DNA from: Serinus canaria
Taxonomy: Eukaryota; Chordata; Aves; Passeriformes; Fringillidae
Direction: 5' to 3'
DNA length: 64,000 nucleotides
Assembly: GCF_022539315.1 (NCBI RefSeq)
Contig: NC_066319.1
Coordinates: 30,342,093 to 30,406,092 of the forward strand
The position numbers and the translations under genes are program-made. This document shows positions 38,797-52,784 of the stretch, piece after piece. The notes beneath the pieces were generated by a model, which saw only the letters and a program-made list of their open reading frames with translations, ran no database searches and had not been told where the DNA came from. Each line of letters begins with the position of its first letter. The first letter of the stretch is position 1.

Positions 38797-41700
38797 CTCA
38801 AATCACTGATTTTTTTTCATTACTGAGCCTTCCTTTTTTATTTTTTCAACAAGATGTGAATTTCTATCCTAGGAACATTGTGAAAGACAGGTAGGTACAG
38901 TGGCTTAGCACATTCTGCCCTCCCACCTTGGGCAAGTCAGTTAAAGCTGTATTGAGTGAATGTATGTTAATTCCTGGGCTTTCTCTGCAGTTCAGGGTGA
39001 GGATTATGTGGTTTAGAATAATATTCAGAGCAGCCAGTTTACTGAGCTGGGAACAGCCTAAGGCTAACTTATAAGAGGAAAAAAACCTGAACTGGGAACA
39101 CGAATGTCTGTGGACACTCACCCTTTCTGGAGTCTGGTTTTTTTAATGTGGGTTCCAGTCTGGTGCCTTTGTCTTCTTAAGATCTAAAACATAGAGGAAT
39201 TTTTTAAAGCTAGGCACTTTTAAAACATTTTTGTTTCAAACAAGGAAGAGCTCTTCTAATTACTCAGTTTATCTCATGGTTCAAACATTTACTTGGCAAT
39301 GGGGGAGCTAAATTTAGTGCTTTGTAAGGCCACTGTTTCAAACTGGAAGTGTGGTCTGCTAAGAGAAACCAATCCATCCTTGGCAGAATGCTGTGGAATA
39401 GATTTGGTGCATTACTGTTCATGGCTATTGATGAAACTGCCCTGTCATGTGAGAGAGCCAAGCCAAAGAGAGTGTGCCTAAAAAGGTGCAAGATGTTGTG
39501 ATACAGTGCTTAGCACTTCCAGCTCTGAGCAGGGTGACTGAATTGCCTTAATCCTCTATCCCAAGAGTGACTTGAGGATAAAATACAAAAGTACCTATAT
39601 CATGTCCCTTGCCTTGTTATTTTCTCCATATTCCATTTTATGGCTTTTCACTATGGTGCCTGACAGCCTATAACTCCCAGTAGCCAATATTAAACTGGCT
39701 CGCATAAAGCTACAAATGATTCACCCATGTGAGGAATAGTTTTCCAATAATGCATAAAATAAAACATAGACTCTGTCAAATGCATCCAGTGCATTTAAAT
39801 AATTCCTGTATGAAGTGGTGCTTAATACAGTAAGGGGATACATGTGTGAATAGATTCCATAAGGCAAGAACAAGCTGATGGTGTCTCCTGCCAGGCAGAC
39901 CAGTGAGATCCACAACAATTCATTCTTAAAATTCCAGAAAGAATGAATTTCTGATGTCTCTGGCTAGGACACAATATCATTGTGTGGCTCAGATCCCTTC
40001 TCTGTCTTTCTTAATTAAAACTCATTCATTTTAGGAATTAAATATGACTCTCAAATTGTGCCAGCTAAGCTGGTATATGTACATGTAGTCATATTGTAAA
40101 GACTATACTGATACACAGCATCATTGTTCCAGATTGTAGCTGTAGCCAGCCTTGCTATTTACATACTCTTTTATGTCTGAAACAATATGTCAGATGTTTA
40201 TGTATGTTATTCTTTTTGCCATTAGCATAAAAAAATCAGATAAATGGAACTTCTATCTCTTCTGATTTCCTTTTGAGTCTTATGCAGCATAATAGTGCTG
40301 GAAACTGCAGCTGCTCTATGTTTTCAGAGATGTATATCTTTCTAAGAACATATATTATACTTGCTTTATGTTTGATATAGAAACTGTTTTTCAATCTGGT
40401 GCTTGGTATATTTCACTTGAATAATTTGGAATAATTTGAATAATCCTGGAAGCCTTTTAAAAGTTGGAAATTTTAATAAGCCTAATGGAAAATCGTGTTA
40501 ACTTAAGCAGTGAGTGTCCTTATTAAAGAAGTTAGGATTTTTAAATATTTCTCATTCACTCTAAGTTCCTATGTTTTGTTTCAAAAAATATGATCAATTC
40601 TTTTCTCAATGTTTTTTAAAAGGAACTTTCTATCTGAATTAACCTAATGAATAAATATTTTTCTCCTAACTGCCTGGAAGAAGTAAATAAAACCCTTGAT
40701 TCTGTCACTACCTAGTGATTCAGTAGCTGTGATTCCACATAACTGAGAGTAATATAGTGTCTTCTAAAACCAACAATGTCATCATTAATTCATCAGAAAC
40801 ACAGCTGTGAACTTTGGTTATTCTTTTTTACCAAAGCAACTGGGCAAAAACATTCCAATGTGCAGTAAAGAAAGTTCCAAGCAACTGGGGTGCACAGTCC
40901 TTTGTGTTTAAGCCATTGACCTTGTAATGTGATCACACAGACTTTTTGTTAATTAATCTTTCAGATCTTATGAGTGACATGTGAACTTTGACTTTATGGG
41001 CAAAAGACAGACTCCAGCTTCAGCAGAGTCACCTGTATCCCAAATGCATGATAAATTTACATAACTTTCTTTTGAAAAACATGAGCCTTTCGGTGCTTTC
41101 ATGTCTTTTACTAGGGGGAATAGTATACTGTTTTTTTCCTTTTTGTGCTGTGGTGTACATCACTGAGTTTAAATGGGATTGTCAAAAGCTTAATTTAAAA
41201 ATATATTTTATATCCTATTGCAAGTATGCATTTCAAACTGCAAAAAGAAACTTTTCTCTGAGTTACATGCATCTGTATCATTTTACGTTTTTGTAATTTG
41301 TTTGTTGTTTCTAGAATTGTTTTAATTTCTCTAAAAGCAAAATTTCTTAGCATCAATATTTACTCAGCTGTTTTGAATTGCGTTTTACGTACGAGCACAT
41401 TCTGCAGAAAATGGTTGAAAAATTCAAACACTAAAATATTCTTCTATCATCAAGACATTATTTTTTAAACAACGAGTCTTTTTACTATAAAGCCTTCTAC
41501 ATTGAGTGTAATTATTTTTTTCCCCTGGTGCAGAAAAGCTGGTATGCTTATGCTTAGTATATGCTGTTTGGGCTATCTGATTTCCTGTACCTCTGTCACT
41601 TGGCTTGTGGCATGCTCCTTTGGTGATGAGGAAATACAGGAACCTGCCCAGTGTGATTGTGTGACCTGTTGAATGCTGATTTTGCTTCTAGTTAGAGGCA

Positions 41701-44228
41701 CGCAGCTCTCTCATATCTGCCAGGCATGGTTTTACCAGGAAAAGTGAGTGGAGTGAAAAGTACTACAGTGATGTGTTGTGTACCTTCTGGTCTATGGCTT
41801 CCACAGTCAAATCAACTGACTGCCTCTCTAAACTGAGTGAAGGCTTTCTTGCTTTTTATCTGTATGCAGATACCTGTGCTCCTGATTATGTGAACCAGGA
41901 TAATAACAATAAGGAGCTGCAGCACTTGGAATGCAGGGGCTTTTTCAGTTGTCCTTGCTACAGGACATGAGGAAGAGAACAAATGAAGATGCTGAAAATG
42001 GTTTTTATTGCTAAGGCCTAGGAAATTGAAAACTATTACAGTTGTTGGCATAAAGTAGCTGAGGTTTTCTCTCATTGCCTCAGAAGAAAAAATAGAGAGG
42101 TTTGTTCTCTTACCTGTTCTTAAAATGTTTATGCTGTTTCCAGTTTGACAAAGACATAAAATACATGGTTACAAATATTTGGTTATAATAATATATGAAA
42201 TTTATCATGCCAGCAGGAATGTAGATATTAGTACTGTTGCACTAGACAAGCCTGAGAAAAAGAGTGTTTTAATAAATAATCAAAACTGAAGTTTACTTTA
42301 ACAACTAGACTTTCTGTGCAGTGCCTTTTGTCATTAGAAAAAAAAAATTATAATTTTGCTTTTTTATGTGTCTTCATAAAAACAGCTGCCAAACATCAAG
42401 TGGTAACAATAGATTAGCACTCATATTATCTTAGTCTCAGCTTTTTTAATGTTATTGTTATGTGGTAAATGAGAATTTTCTGGTAATATATGTTTAAATG
42501 TTTCGAGCTTTAAGTCCTGCTATTGTACTTTACTGAAAGGTTTTGTGCTCCGCCCCCTTCCAAAATCAAGAACAGGTGCAGGAAGCCTTGAAACTCCAAA
42601 TAAAATGTTTTGCCTGGGGCAATATTGTTCATCACATTCTTCCTAAAGGCTTTTGGGCTTTCCTTTTGAATGGAAATACAAGAGCCAGATGTAGTTACCT
42701 CATTTCAAAATACCCTTCCATTCTTCGGTAAAGAAAAAGCTTTTTATTATTTCTCTTTTTAAAAAATGTTATTTCAGTGCTCCATAAAATATATGCCCAC
42801 ATTGACAAACGCAGCTACAACCTGATGTTCCCTGTAGAAACTTTGCACTTGCCTTGTGGCAACAGGCCCCACCAAACAGAACTGATAAAGAATTTTCTTT
42901 CTCTGGCCTCTCACAAGCAGAGACAGAGGTGTGGCACAACTACCCACACCCTTACTCATTTAACTATGCTTATGTACAGGGATCTTTCCCTTAAAGACAG
43001 TGACAGTTTCATAGATTTTTGATGGGATCTTCCTTTATGGGTGTAATTATCCATGCCATGAATTGAAAAGTACAGAAACATTTCAGAAGCAGTGAATTGG
43101 GTACTTGATTTTGTCTTTTTTTAAAGACACTTTATAGTCCTGAGACTGTGAGGTAGGATTCCATATTTGCATTTCACACAGCTACAAAGATTGACAACGT
43201 CTTTATTCTTCTTTATTGTAATTTTTGGTACCGTTAACGTTCGCGATTTTAGCAGTGTTTGAATTCTTGCATTTTCCCACACATGGCAATACTGTACATG
43301 CTGTTATGTTAAGCTTGTGGGAGCAAGACAATGAAATGCTAAACTAGTATTACACATTATGGGTCTTGTTATTTAAAGGTACATAATAGATTTGCAATTC
43401 TATATTTCAACATATTTCTTCACCACAAGTTTCTGAAATGTAGTATATTTTATTCCTTTTTCTGTGACTTGCCAGATTTATTTTTTAATATTGATTTCTA
43501 CTTCTTCCCATTTATTCTCTTTTGATTGAATAGCTTTTTAAACTTTTGTCAGAAAGGCTTCAGTTTTAAAGCAGTAATTAGTAAGCAAAATCCTAAATGT
43601 TCTATCCTTAAATTTTAGCTGGATTGAATTACAATTGCCAGTGCTGGTGTCTCTCTGCTGCCTGTGAGGACCTTGGGGAACTACAGCTGACATTAGCACT
43701 TGGCTGAGGCTCTTGATTTAGATGGTGTGAATGTGAAACAAAGAGGATGTCAAAAACTCTGTAAGAAAACCACATTCATAAAAGAGAATTTGATCAACCT
43801 TAAATTGGATAACTGAGATTGTACTCTACCTATATTACTTCACTGAGGAACCCTGTCGGTTTCTGTATCTCCTTATTCTACATATAGCAGACCTTTCTTC
43901 ATATAATACTTCTGCTGTCAGAAGAGAATATTTACTCCTTCAAAATATGTACTGCAGGTCAGGCTTACCAGCTACATTATTATGTTACTTAGAAAAAGTT
44001 AGTATTTAGAGGTGCCTGTTGCTATTGACGCACAAGGCCAACCATTGAATCACTTTAAAAGATATCTCTGAAGAGTATCAGAAAATTGAGTCTGAAGCTT
44101 CTGTCTGTAGTGTGCTTTAGATGAGTCTTTATGGCCTGCTCCTCCTTGGGCCAGTCCTTTCCATATTTTGTAAGACTAATTTCTCTTAATTGCATAGGTC
44201 ACCTAGTTCATGTGTTTGTGGCCACATT

Positions 44229-44366
44229 ATAGAAAGATAGAATGGTTGGGTTGGAAGGGAGTTGAACCTCATCTAGTTCCAACTGCCCTGCCGTGGCTGG
44301 GGACACCCTCCACCAGACCAGGTTGCTCAGAGCCACATCTGACCTGGCCTTAAACACTTCTGTTCT
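44229..44366 (-). mobile_element. CR1 LINE 3' fragment, minus strand
   Basis: The + strand shows the reverse complement of the CR1 3' end: ATAGAATGGTTGGGTTGGAA, a CATCTAGTTCCAACTGCCCTG segment, GGGGACACCCTCCACCAGAC, CAGGTTGCTCAGAGCC and ACCTGGCCTTAAACACTTC. It is a truncated copy of about 140 bases with good conservation. Confidence 0.92.
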
Positions 44367-47300
44367 TGAACATTTTCTGTTCCTGTAGTAGATTATAGAC
44401 CTATAAGCATTCTTAAAATCTCTGGATAGTTCATTACAGTATAAAAGATGCTGAGGGTGATCCTATTATGCTATACTATTTCTCAGAAAAAAATATTGAG
44501 CCAATACGACCAAAAAAAAAAGGAAAAAAAAGAAATGGGGTTTTGTAACAAAAAACAGCTGCAACCACATCAAGGCATTTTTGTCTACTCTACTGGCTTT
44601 ACTGAAAATTAAAGCCACAACTTAATATTCAAGGAAGAGATTTCTATGGAATGAAATCTGTTAAGTGCTTAATAATAAACAGTTAAAAACACAAAACAGG
44701 ATGTTTAGGAAACTGGTTTTGAATGCTAAATAGTCTAGATTGCAGAAGTTCTGCTTCTTCAGGAGAGATTAGAAAATGAGAGACTTATTATGAGTAAAGG
44801 ATTGTAAATACCAGTCCAGGAATTTGTGTCTTATGTTTTCACACACCATCAGTGTGTTTAGTTAAAACCAGCTTGCTTCAAATATAAGAACTCTTGAAAC
44901 TGCATGAAATCAAGTGCTCTAAAAACAGGGAGCTATCCATTTGCTGAGAAAGGTTTTAGAAATGAAAATCTTTAAAGTGGCTCATATATGGAAAAATACT
45001 TAGATTTTTTTCTATCTGCAAACACAGTAGATTAGAAGAGATAAGTTTTGAACTAATCTGGAGTTAGAAGAGCTGAATTCCTACAAAACATCTGTTGACA
45101 ACCTTGGAGTAGATGGATTTTCAAATTCAAAAGTGATTTAAATCAGACACTTTTCTCATAGTTCAGTGTTTAAATGAAGGGGAATTTACATCATGATTTA
45201 TGCAGCTTTAAAAATTCTTAAACTTTGAAATTACATTCTCTGAGGAACTCTCAACTCTTATTGTTTAGTGACTAGTAGGATATCCAGTTAAACAGGCTTT
45301 TTACATCAAGTCAGTACCTCTTTGCCCTAGCCAGGAAAATATACTCTATGCACATTTACTTACACAATTTAATATATATTTATTGAGAATTTTAGTTCTT
45401 AACTTCAATTAAAGATAAATGCTGAATAGCATTTAGATAAAATGCTGAATAAAATTGCTTCCTTTGTTAATTCTTGCTTACTTGAAATTTGTGCCCTGCT
45501 GCTAATGATGGAAGCTGGAGTAAAATTGAATAGCAAGACAGTGTTGAAATTTCACAAAAGAAAATTTTATTATACAATATATACAAAAGTAAAATATGCT
45601 ATACAACTGGTGTTTGGACCTTAGGGGGAAAGGTACAATATATCATGAAGCATAAGTCTTATATTAACTCCAAAATGACAGAAAAAGCCATCATGCTAAT
45701 GGAAATACATATTTTGATGAGTTATATTTAATATTTTAATTGTGTAGGTTGAATCCAATACTGCTTAGGGTGTAAAGGTTAAAAATACCCTCTTGGTTCA
45801 GATGGAGAAATGGAGCTTCAAAGTCATATGTGCTTTATTTAGGAAAACAGTGATGCAGAGTAATTTTCAGTTACTTGAAAAATACTTATTTTTTATTACA
45901 ATATGTGCCTGATAGAAATAGTAGAAACTTTAAGCCTGCATGACATTTTCAGGTTCTGTTTCCTAAAGTTACCTTCTAGAACTTGGTGAGGACATACAAA
46001 TTCAGATTTTAGTGCCCATGGGTGAGAACTTGGTAATAGGTAAGCACATAGAAAATGTTATGCAACCTGTAAATCAAAAGCTAAAATGAAATGAAGTTAA
46101 AATTGAAAGTTAGGTTAAAATGTGCGGCTTGTAGCCATTCATAAATACAGCTTTTTGGGTCTTTGAAAACAATGGAAACATTTCCATAGGGTTCTAAGAA
46201 ATACTTCCCACTTACAAACCTCTTAATTAGACCCTCATATAGTACCATGAAATCTCCACAGCTGTAAGCAATGTAGCTTAGTGTCTATAGGGTCAAATGA
46301 AAAGGAAATGATTGCAAAAGATCTTTTAGCTTCCTTTTTTGGTTTTTTTCTCCAACTTCTGTTACCTCTAGTAGCCAGTTGCTCTCCCTTTCTAAAGTTT
46401 GCAGTGTGGCATAGCCAATGAAACCCACTTTTCCTTTATTGGCACATTCAAGCCACAAGCAATTGACTTGATATTTTTGAGAAAGGCAAAATTTAAGCAA
46501 GTGTTACACCTCTTTGTAATGACTAAAATAGGCATGTTTATGACAAGTGCTTGGATGCAAAACTGATTTAATTGTTTTTACCTCTATAACCTATAGGCCA
46601 CCTTTAAAAAACTGCTGCAGCTATCATGTCTTCTCTCCACAGTTTTCACCTACTTTGCTACTCTAAATAAGATCAAAACTGTATAAACTCGTGTCTCCTT
46701 TTGACTTCTTTTAAAATTTCTCTTTGTCAGAGAAAGAAGAGAAAAAAATTCTATTTTTTTTTTTAATTTCTTAATGAAGTTAATTTCATCCTCTAAAATT
46801 CTGAATTTATTTTTTTTTAAGTAGATGTTTTATGGTATTCCACAAGGCTGATAATCACTTTGATGTTGAGGTTCTGGTGGCTCATAATGTTACAAATTGA
46901 ATTTTCTTTTCAGACAGTGATGTTACCAGATGCCCAATAATCTCCTCCTCTTTTTGTCTGTTTCTGGTGCTTCTGTTTTTTTTGCCAAGATACTTCTGTC
47001 CTTTCTGTGTTTTGGCTCTTAGCAGCAGCAGCTACCAAAAATTGACTAGTAGACCTGTTCATTTTGCCCTTACACAAACAGAAACAGTGGAAAAAATAAG
47101 AGAAGGGAAAACTTAACTAACATAAGTAAATAGAGCAGAAGGAGGGAAAAGCAGAAGCAGGAGATTTTCTCCTATGGCTTAGAATCCTGTTCACTCTTGA
47201 AGATCTGTGTCATTGCTGAAACACTACAGAAGTCCCCAAGCCCTCTAGACATAAGCACAGAACTATCAGATGGTAAATCATGATTTTAAGGAGCTCTTAA

Positions 47301-47605
47301 TTTCTGATTCAGCTTTCAGTCTCAATTTTTAACACTGTCAAATCCATACACATTACTGGCCTCTCCAAAAACATGCTCATTGAGTTGTGAGCGTGTTTCT
47401 GGTCTACTCCCTGTAATATTTTCTGTTGTTACATTCTGAACTAACCCCTCTGAAGCAGCTTTTTGGAGGAAAGCTTTACTTTTTTCTTTTACATTCATTA
47501 AGCTTTTTCTCTTAACACAGTGTTTGTAAAACAAGCAACTGCTAGAAGCAGTAAAGTGACATGCTGAACACCTAATTTCTTTGTGAAAGCAGATGTGTGG
47601 GTCTC
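44367..47605. other. intronic stretch without recognised gene
   Basis: AT-rich DNA with an A-rich low-complexity patch at 44512-44535. No exon, RNA gene or mobile element was recognised. Confidence 0.55.
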
Positions 47606-48158
47606 TGTACTGGGTTTGGCTGGGATGTTAATGTTTTCTTAGCAGCCTGTAGGGTGCTATGTTGTGGATTTGTGACCAAGAAGTGCTGGTAACTCACCTA
47701 TGTTTTAGCTGTTGGTGAACTGCCTTTGCACAGCATCAGGGCCTTCTGTGGTTCTCAGTCTGCCCTCCCAGGGAGTAGACTGGGGATGTGCAGCAGGCTG
47801 GGATCGAGACAGATGACCCAAACTAACCAAAAAAACATTCCATGCCAATGCACGTAATCTTATGCACAGTAATAAAAAGGGAAAAGAGGGGGTTCTGCAA
47901 AGTTAACCATTTTTTGCTCAGAAGTGGCTGGGTGTTTGTCTACCCATGGGAGATGCTGAGTGATTGCCTTTGCATTGCTTGTTTTGTTATCTTTCTCTCT
48001 TTGCTTATTAAACAATTTTTATCCCGATCCACAAGTTTTATTGCTTTTACTCTTCCTTTCCTTTATTCTTTTTGCTCTTCCTGTCCTCTTACCCTTCCCC
48101 ACTGGGAAGTAAACAAGCATCTGGGTGATGCTTAGTTGCCTGCTGAGGTTAATCTACA
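47606..48158 (+). mobile_element. solo LTR of an avian endogenous retrovirus (ERVL type), plus strand
   Basis: About 550 bases beginning TGTACTGGGTTTGGCTGGGA and ending near CTTAGTTGCCTGCTGAGG and TTAATCTACA, which matches the well-known avian LTR family whose ends read TGTACTGGGTTTGGCTGGGA and GGTTAAACCACGACA. Landmarks in between are a GGGCCTTCTGTGGTTCTCA segment, GATGACCCAAACTAACCAAA, a TATA-like AATAAAAAGGG near 47870, CCATGGGAGATGCTGAGTGA and the poly(A)-signal region TTATTAAACAATTTTTATC. No internal retroviral genes flank it, so it is a solo LTR left by recombination. The five flanking bases (GTCTC and ATGGA) do not form a target duplication. The open frames at 47842 and 48136 are chance frames. 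Confidence 0.9.
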
Positions 48159-51100
48159 ATGGACCTATTACATTAATTTAAATCAGTTTACAAGTTATGG
48201 GTACCAAACTGACTTCTGTGGTGCAAAAGAACTTTGGGCTTTCGACATATCTGGAAATTATAAGGATCTCTTCCTCAATGACATGATGTGTGTGGTTTGT
48301 ATGCACCATGTTAATAACATTTCACAGTTGCACTGACCAGTACTGTTCGTAGACAAGTACATGATGCTTGGGTGCGAGGCAGAAAGATGGGACCTTGGAG
48401 CTGATTGCCCACATTGAGTTGAGTAATGTAGAGATAGAAGGCAAGGATTGCCTTTTTAAAGCAGAATAGAGCTGTTTGAGAAACTGTCAATAAGTTATTG
48501 AATAACTAAAACTTACAAAACTTCCCTGGGCTGATCTGTCAGAAATCTGAACTTTGTCTCAATAGATCAGTATTCTCTTTAAATGGGGTCATTTTACCAG
48601 AAGAAAGCAGTTACCTCAGAATTGACTGTTGCAATCTCTCACACTAGTAAAAATGTGAGCAAATAAAGCATCAAAGTAAATTATTTCAAACAAATACACT
48701 ATCATGTGAACTATTGAGTACAGCTCTTTCAGACTAAGGAACAAAATTTTCATGTTTATAGAAGTGCCAGCTACAGAAGTCCTTAAATATCCTGACTTTG
48801 AAGTACTTGCTCATTTACTGTGTGTCATTTTTTGATTATTTACTATAATTAGAAATAATCCTGACATGTTAGCTTTCTCCCCATGGTCAAATCTGATACG
48901 GGCTTTCAGTGTTAGTCTGTTTTTGTTACTGTACAGATGTAGAAAGAAAGCCTAAAGATTTGAACTTGTAAACTTGTAGTCACAGCAGGGCTGTCCACAG
49001 TGAACTACAAGTTTGCATTCCTACCACATGCAGTAAGGTTTTCTCTATAGACTCCTGTCACGGAGGAATTCAGCAAGGAACAAGAAATCTTCAGTCAGAG
49101 GAGGGCCACAAGTGTGTGAAAAGCTAACCACACATAAACAGTAAAGGTCATTAGCAGGCTCCTAAACTCCTGGCTAGGAATTAGTTTTTTGGATCATTAA
49201 CGGTAAAAAAGCCTAGGAAATGAATAGGACTCACTGTCCTATTAAAAATTAGCCAGAACAATTAAAAGGTTTTCTAGTTTTTAATGGAAACCAGACCTGA
49301 TAGCTCATTTTCCCTTGTCTAGTGGGCTGTTTCTGCATTTTGAATGACACTCATTTTATGTCCTTGTATTTTCAAAAAAATGTCTTGAAGTATTTATTCT
49401 GTACAGGAGTTGTAAATTATTTACAATGAGGGGAATGAAAGCTTGGGAGATGTAGAATTGAGTGTCTCCCTGAGACTGTGTTTCTGATTCCAAGTCATGG
49501 CTCTGAACTGTTACAGTTGGTTGTGACTGGATTGCTTCTCATGTGTGCAAATATATACTCTGCAGACTCCTAATAAAGTCATTGTATTATGCAATTCCAT
49601 GAGTTCAAATGCTCATTTGGTTGCAAATGTACAGCCTTTTTTGCTATGAGATGTCTTTCCCAACGGTGTTTCCCTAAACTCTGTTTCCTGATTTTAACTG
49701 CAGCCTTTCTGCTTTCATTTCAGTGTAAATTCCTGGCTGTTGAGTGGATGACTCCACTCCACTGTGTATTTTTCCTTAAGCCCCTAGTCATCTCTTGAGT
49801 TTGGCAAAAGAAAATAACAGTGCGCCTTTAGTAGTTTAAAATGTAATTTTTGCAGAGGTTTATTAAATACTTTCCTTGTCTTTACATGCATGACTTACAA
49901 AAAAATCCAAAGGGAGAAAAAGAGAAAGAGAGATAAAGAAAAAGGAAGGAACAAAGAAATGTTTTGCACTGTCTGCTTTGGCTGCAGCCCTGCCACTCTG
50001 GAATAAAACAAGCCCACTAGTTCCCAAACTTTTTAACTCCATAGTTATTATATTCATTTCCCTCCCCATATGCCTTAGGCTCTAAATCTTACTCCTCTGG
50101 TAATAATCAAGGTAATCTATGAATACAAACCATATGATTTTCCTGAAAGATAAAAAAAAGAAAAAAAATTTGGATGAGGGAAAATGGACTGCAGATAAAT
50201 GGGGTGGGGATAGGGGAAATAAAAGGACACAAGAAAGGCAGGAAAAGATGATCTTCCTCCCAATGTTAATTTTGTACTGATCATTCATTTGCTTCATAAA
50301 CATAATTCCTTTCTGCAGTGAGTGAATTGCCCTGTCATTAACATAAAATTAGCTCCAAATGATCTTGGCCAAGAGGTTTGAAATATGTTAGTATAGAACC
50401 ACACACTCAAAACCATGTGGGAATCCATGTGGGTTTCCAGATGTGAGAATCTTCTATGTTACAAATATAGTTATGTTTACACAGTATAATCTGCTCTGTG
50501 GATATACTCTCAATGCAGATGTGCTTCCAGTAGTGGTCTTTTATTTCATGCTCTTCCTGTGTGGATGCCTCTGTTTCTTACAGTGAATCCATTCTGATAA
50601 TCACTGCTTGGAAACAAATACTATCCTGCAAATTAAAATACTTTTTCAAGAAATTAAAGGACTTCAGCATGGCCTAGTAGTTTAGATTAAAAGTGAAAAT
50701 TTGAAACATTTCATGTTTCATTTTTGATTCATCATAGTGTTTTGCTACTAATTTTTTTTCCCTGAGTTATTTTTCATCTGTGACTACTTTCTACACCAGG
50801 ATTAAAATTTAGAAGACTAAGTAAAGTTTGAAGATGTTGTAATATTTTGAATGTTTTCTATGTTAAGCATTTAAGCTTGAGGTTTGATTTCAGTTAATAT
50901 TATCAAAAATACATAGATTGATACCAAGATTACTTGAATCTCAATATAATTACCTGGTGATGTGTTCATCTAAATAAAGATCTCTACCCATAATAATAGT
51001 CTGTCAATTCTCTTTTTCTTTCTCTTTTTCTTTTTTCCCCCCATGTTTAAAAGCCCTTAACATCTTGATTTCTTTAAAATAGTTGCAGTTTTATGTGCAA

Positions 51101-52784
51101 GAAAGAAACTTGGAGTATCTTTGGGAAGGAAATTGATATCTGCAGGAAAAGACTATTGGGTTAAATAACTCTACAGAGCTGACCTTATGCACATCAGTTA
51201 GTGCCTGAACTGTACAGGCACAAACTGATTTGGTCTGTAGCAGTGGTTATTAACTATTAATATTTGAATATGTAAGTTCAGAATGGTGACTGAAGGTAAC
51301 TTAAAATGTCATTCTTGTTCACTTTTTAGTGTCATCTTGTAAGTTTAATAGCCACACATTTTCCAAAGAATTATTCTTTCCTTCCTGACTGAAAACTGTC
51401 CCCACTGATGAACATGAGTAATCAGTTCTCAGGCATAATCCATACACCTTGTACGGTCCCTTGGCTGTAGTCGAGTCATGTCATATGTATCAAACAGGAC
51501 AGTATGACTCCTGTACTTGGATCAGAGACCTTCAGGGAAAAAATGTCAGCTAAACATCTGATATTGATCTCTTCTCTGAAATGACAGCAGCTTCATCCTC
51601 TAGCACAATGTAAAGTAAATTCTCTTTAGAAGTCCTTACATGACAAATAAAATTTTTGTTTTACATAAAGCACTGTAGCCTAAGGGTTCATTAATGTGTC
51701 AGCTGATCCTTTGTGTCTTGGAGGTTGAGTAAACTAATATTTTGATTGCAGAAAGCATTTTTCTCTATTGAATGTTGCATAGCGTTTCCAACATTTTAAA
51801 TATATATTGTGATATCTTCTATAGCTCCTATTTCATGGGCAAACGTATTACACATATCTAAAAATAGCCTTGTCCTTATCATTATAATCTTTAAATTGTC
51901 AGGAAAAATTGTGCTACTCTGTTTTTAGGAGCGTTAAGGATTGTAAAAGCTGGAAGTAACTCTCTATTGCTAACCTCTTTAAGCAAAATATCCTTTGCTA
52001 TTCTTCACCATAACCAACTAATATCAGTCATTATCTTTAACATCAAATTATAAGAAATGTCCTGTGTGATAAAAATGATGAGTGTGCCAGTCTCTGAATA
52101 AGAAATTAACTGAAAAGATACATCTGAGCTACACAAGCAGTGACAGCTTGAAGGAAGCACTAAATCTGTCCTTCAGAAGACAGAGCTTTCTTCTGTCACC
52201 TGCCATGGGTCATGCTTGCCATGGTAGGTAACTGATGTGCTTTGTGTCACTTGGTTGAGAGAGAGACTATGTGGCATTTCTACCGTGAGAGGCTGGGAAT
52301 ATTTCAGTCAGCATGTGACAGTCTTTGTGGGCTGGTGCTGCCCAAAACCATTTCTAACCCCAGTTGAATTGCCCCAACAGTCCTTTATGAACATGCTATT
52401 TTGCTTTCAATAACCAAAATCTTAAAGAGTGTGTATGTATGTGTGTCTGTAGATATTTACAGCAAACCAATAAACGTGAGAAAGTGCATGCTCTGGTAAT
52501 TAAAAACCAGTCAGATCTCATGGAAGACTATGCAAAATCAAAGGCCTCTCAGTGCCTTGTGGACATCAGGCTTCTTTCCTAACTTTCATTGCAGAATCTA
52601 TCTAGAACCTAGTGAGGATGCTGTGTAAATTTTGTGTTTATGGAAATGTGTATTTAAATTCAGTTTGAATTGAAAGACATTGATATTTGTTTAAGGATTC
52701 TGCCTATCTCTCAAGCTGTTTTATGGCACTGCTTTTCATTAATTATATTTTGACAGAAGAAATTCTTGCCTTTTTTTTTTTCAG
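48159..52784. other. 3' part of the large intron, no recognised gene
   Basis: AT-rich intronic DNA with purine-rich (49910-49950) and pyrimidine-rich (51008-51042) tracts. It ends in the pyrimidine tract and AG acceptor of the exon at 52785. No mobile element was recognised. The minus-strand open frames at 49863 and 50082 lie across purine-rich repeats. Confidence 0.55.
51008..51042. repeat. polypyrimidine tract
   Basis: C/T-only low-complexity tract (CTCTTTTTC units then C6). It is not followed by a plausible exon, so it was not taken as an acceptor. Confidence 0.75.

Larger units (their letters stand above)
35823..44228. other. intronic stretch without recognised gene or mobile element
   Basis: AT-rich intronic DNA with T runs at 37361-37379 and 38471-38486 and a GA-rich tract at 38776-38796. 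The slightly GC-richer block 37795-38170 carries overlapping open frames on both strands (up to 127 codons), none with family resemblance. Four CpG sites cluster at 43232-43245. No mobile element was identified. Confidence 0.5.
5189..52784 (+). other. FSIP1: very large FSIP1 intron (about 47.6 kb)
   Basis: The donor gtaagt at 5189 and the acceptor after a long T tract (tttttttttttcag, ending 52784) bracket this intron. The peptide across the junction, ESLERRL then TEEQTSLSEEQL, has the same length between EID and LSEEQL as human FSIP1 as I remember it, so no coding exon seems to be skipped inside. The intron holds the SINE, most CR1 fragments, the solo LTR and several simple repeats listed separately. 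No nested gene with convincing exons was found on either strand. Confidence 0.85.

Noticed and set aside
47601..48163. Target-site duplication around the solo LTR
   Set aside because: The five bases on each side (GTCTC and ATGGA) do not match, so no duplication is claimed.
51008..51060. Pyrimidine tract as an exon acceptor
   Set aside because: No AG with an open conserved frame or donor follows; the FSIP1 peptide is already continuous from 5188 to 52785.
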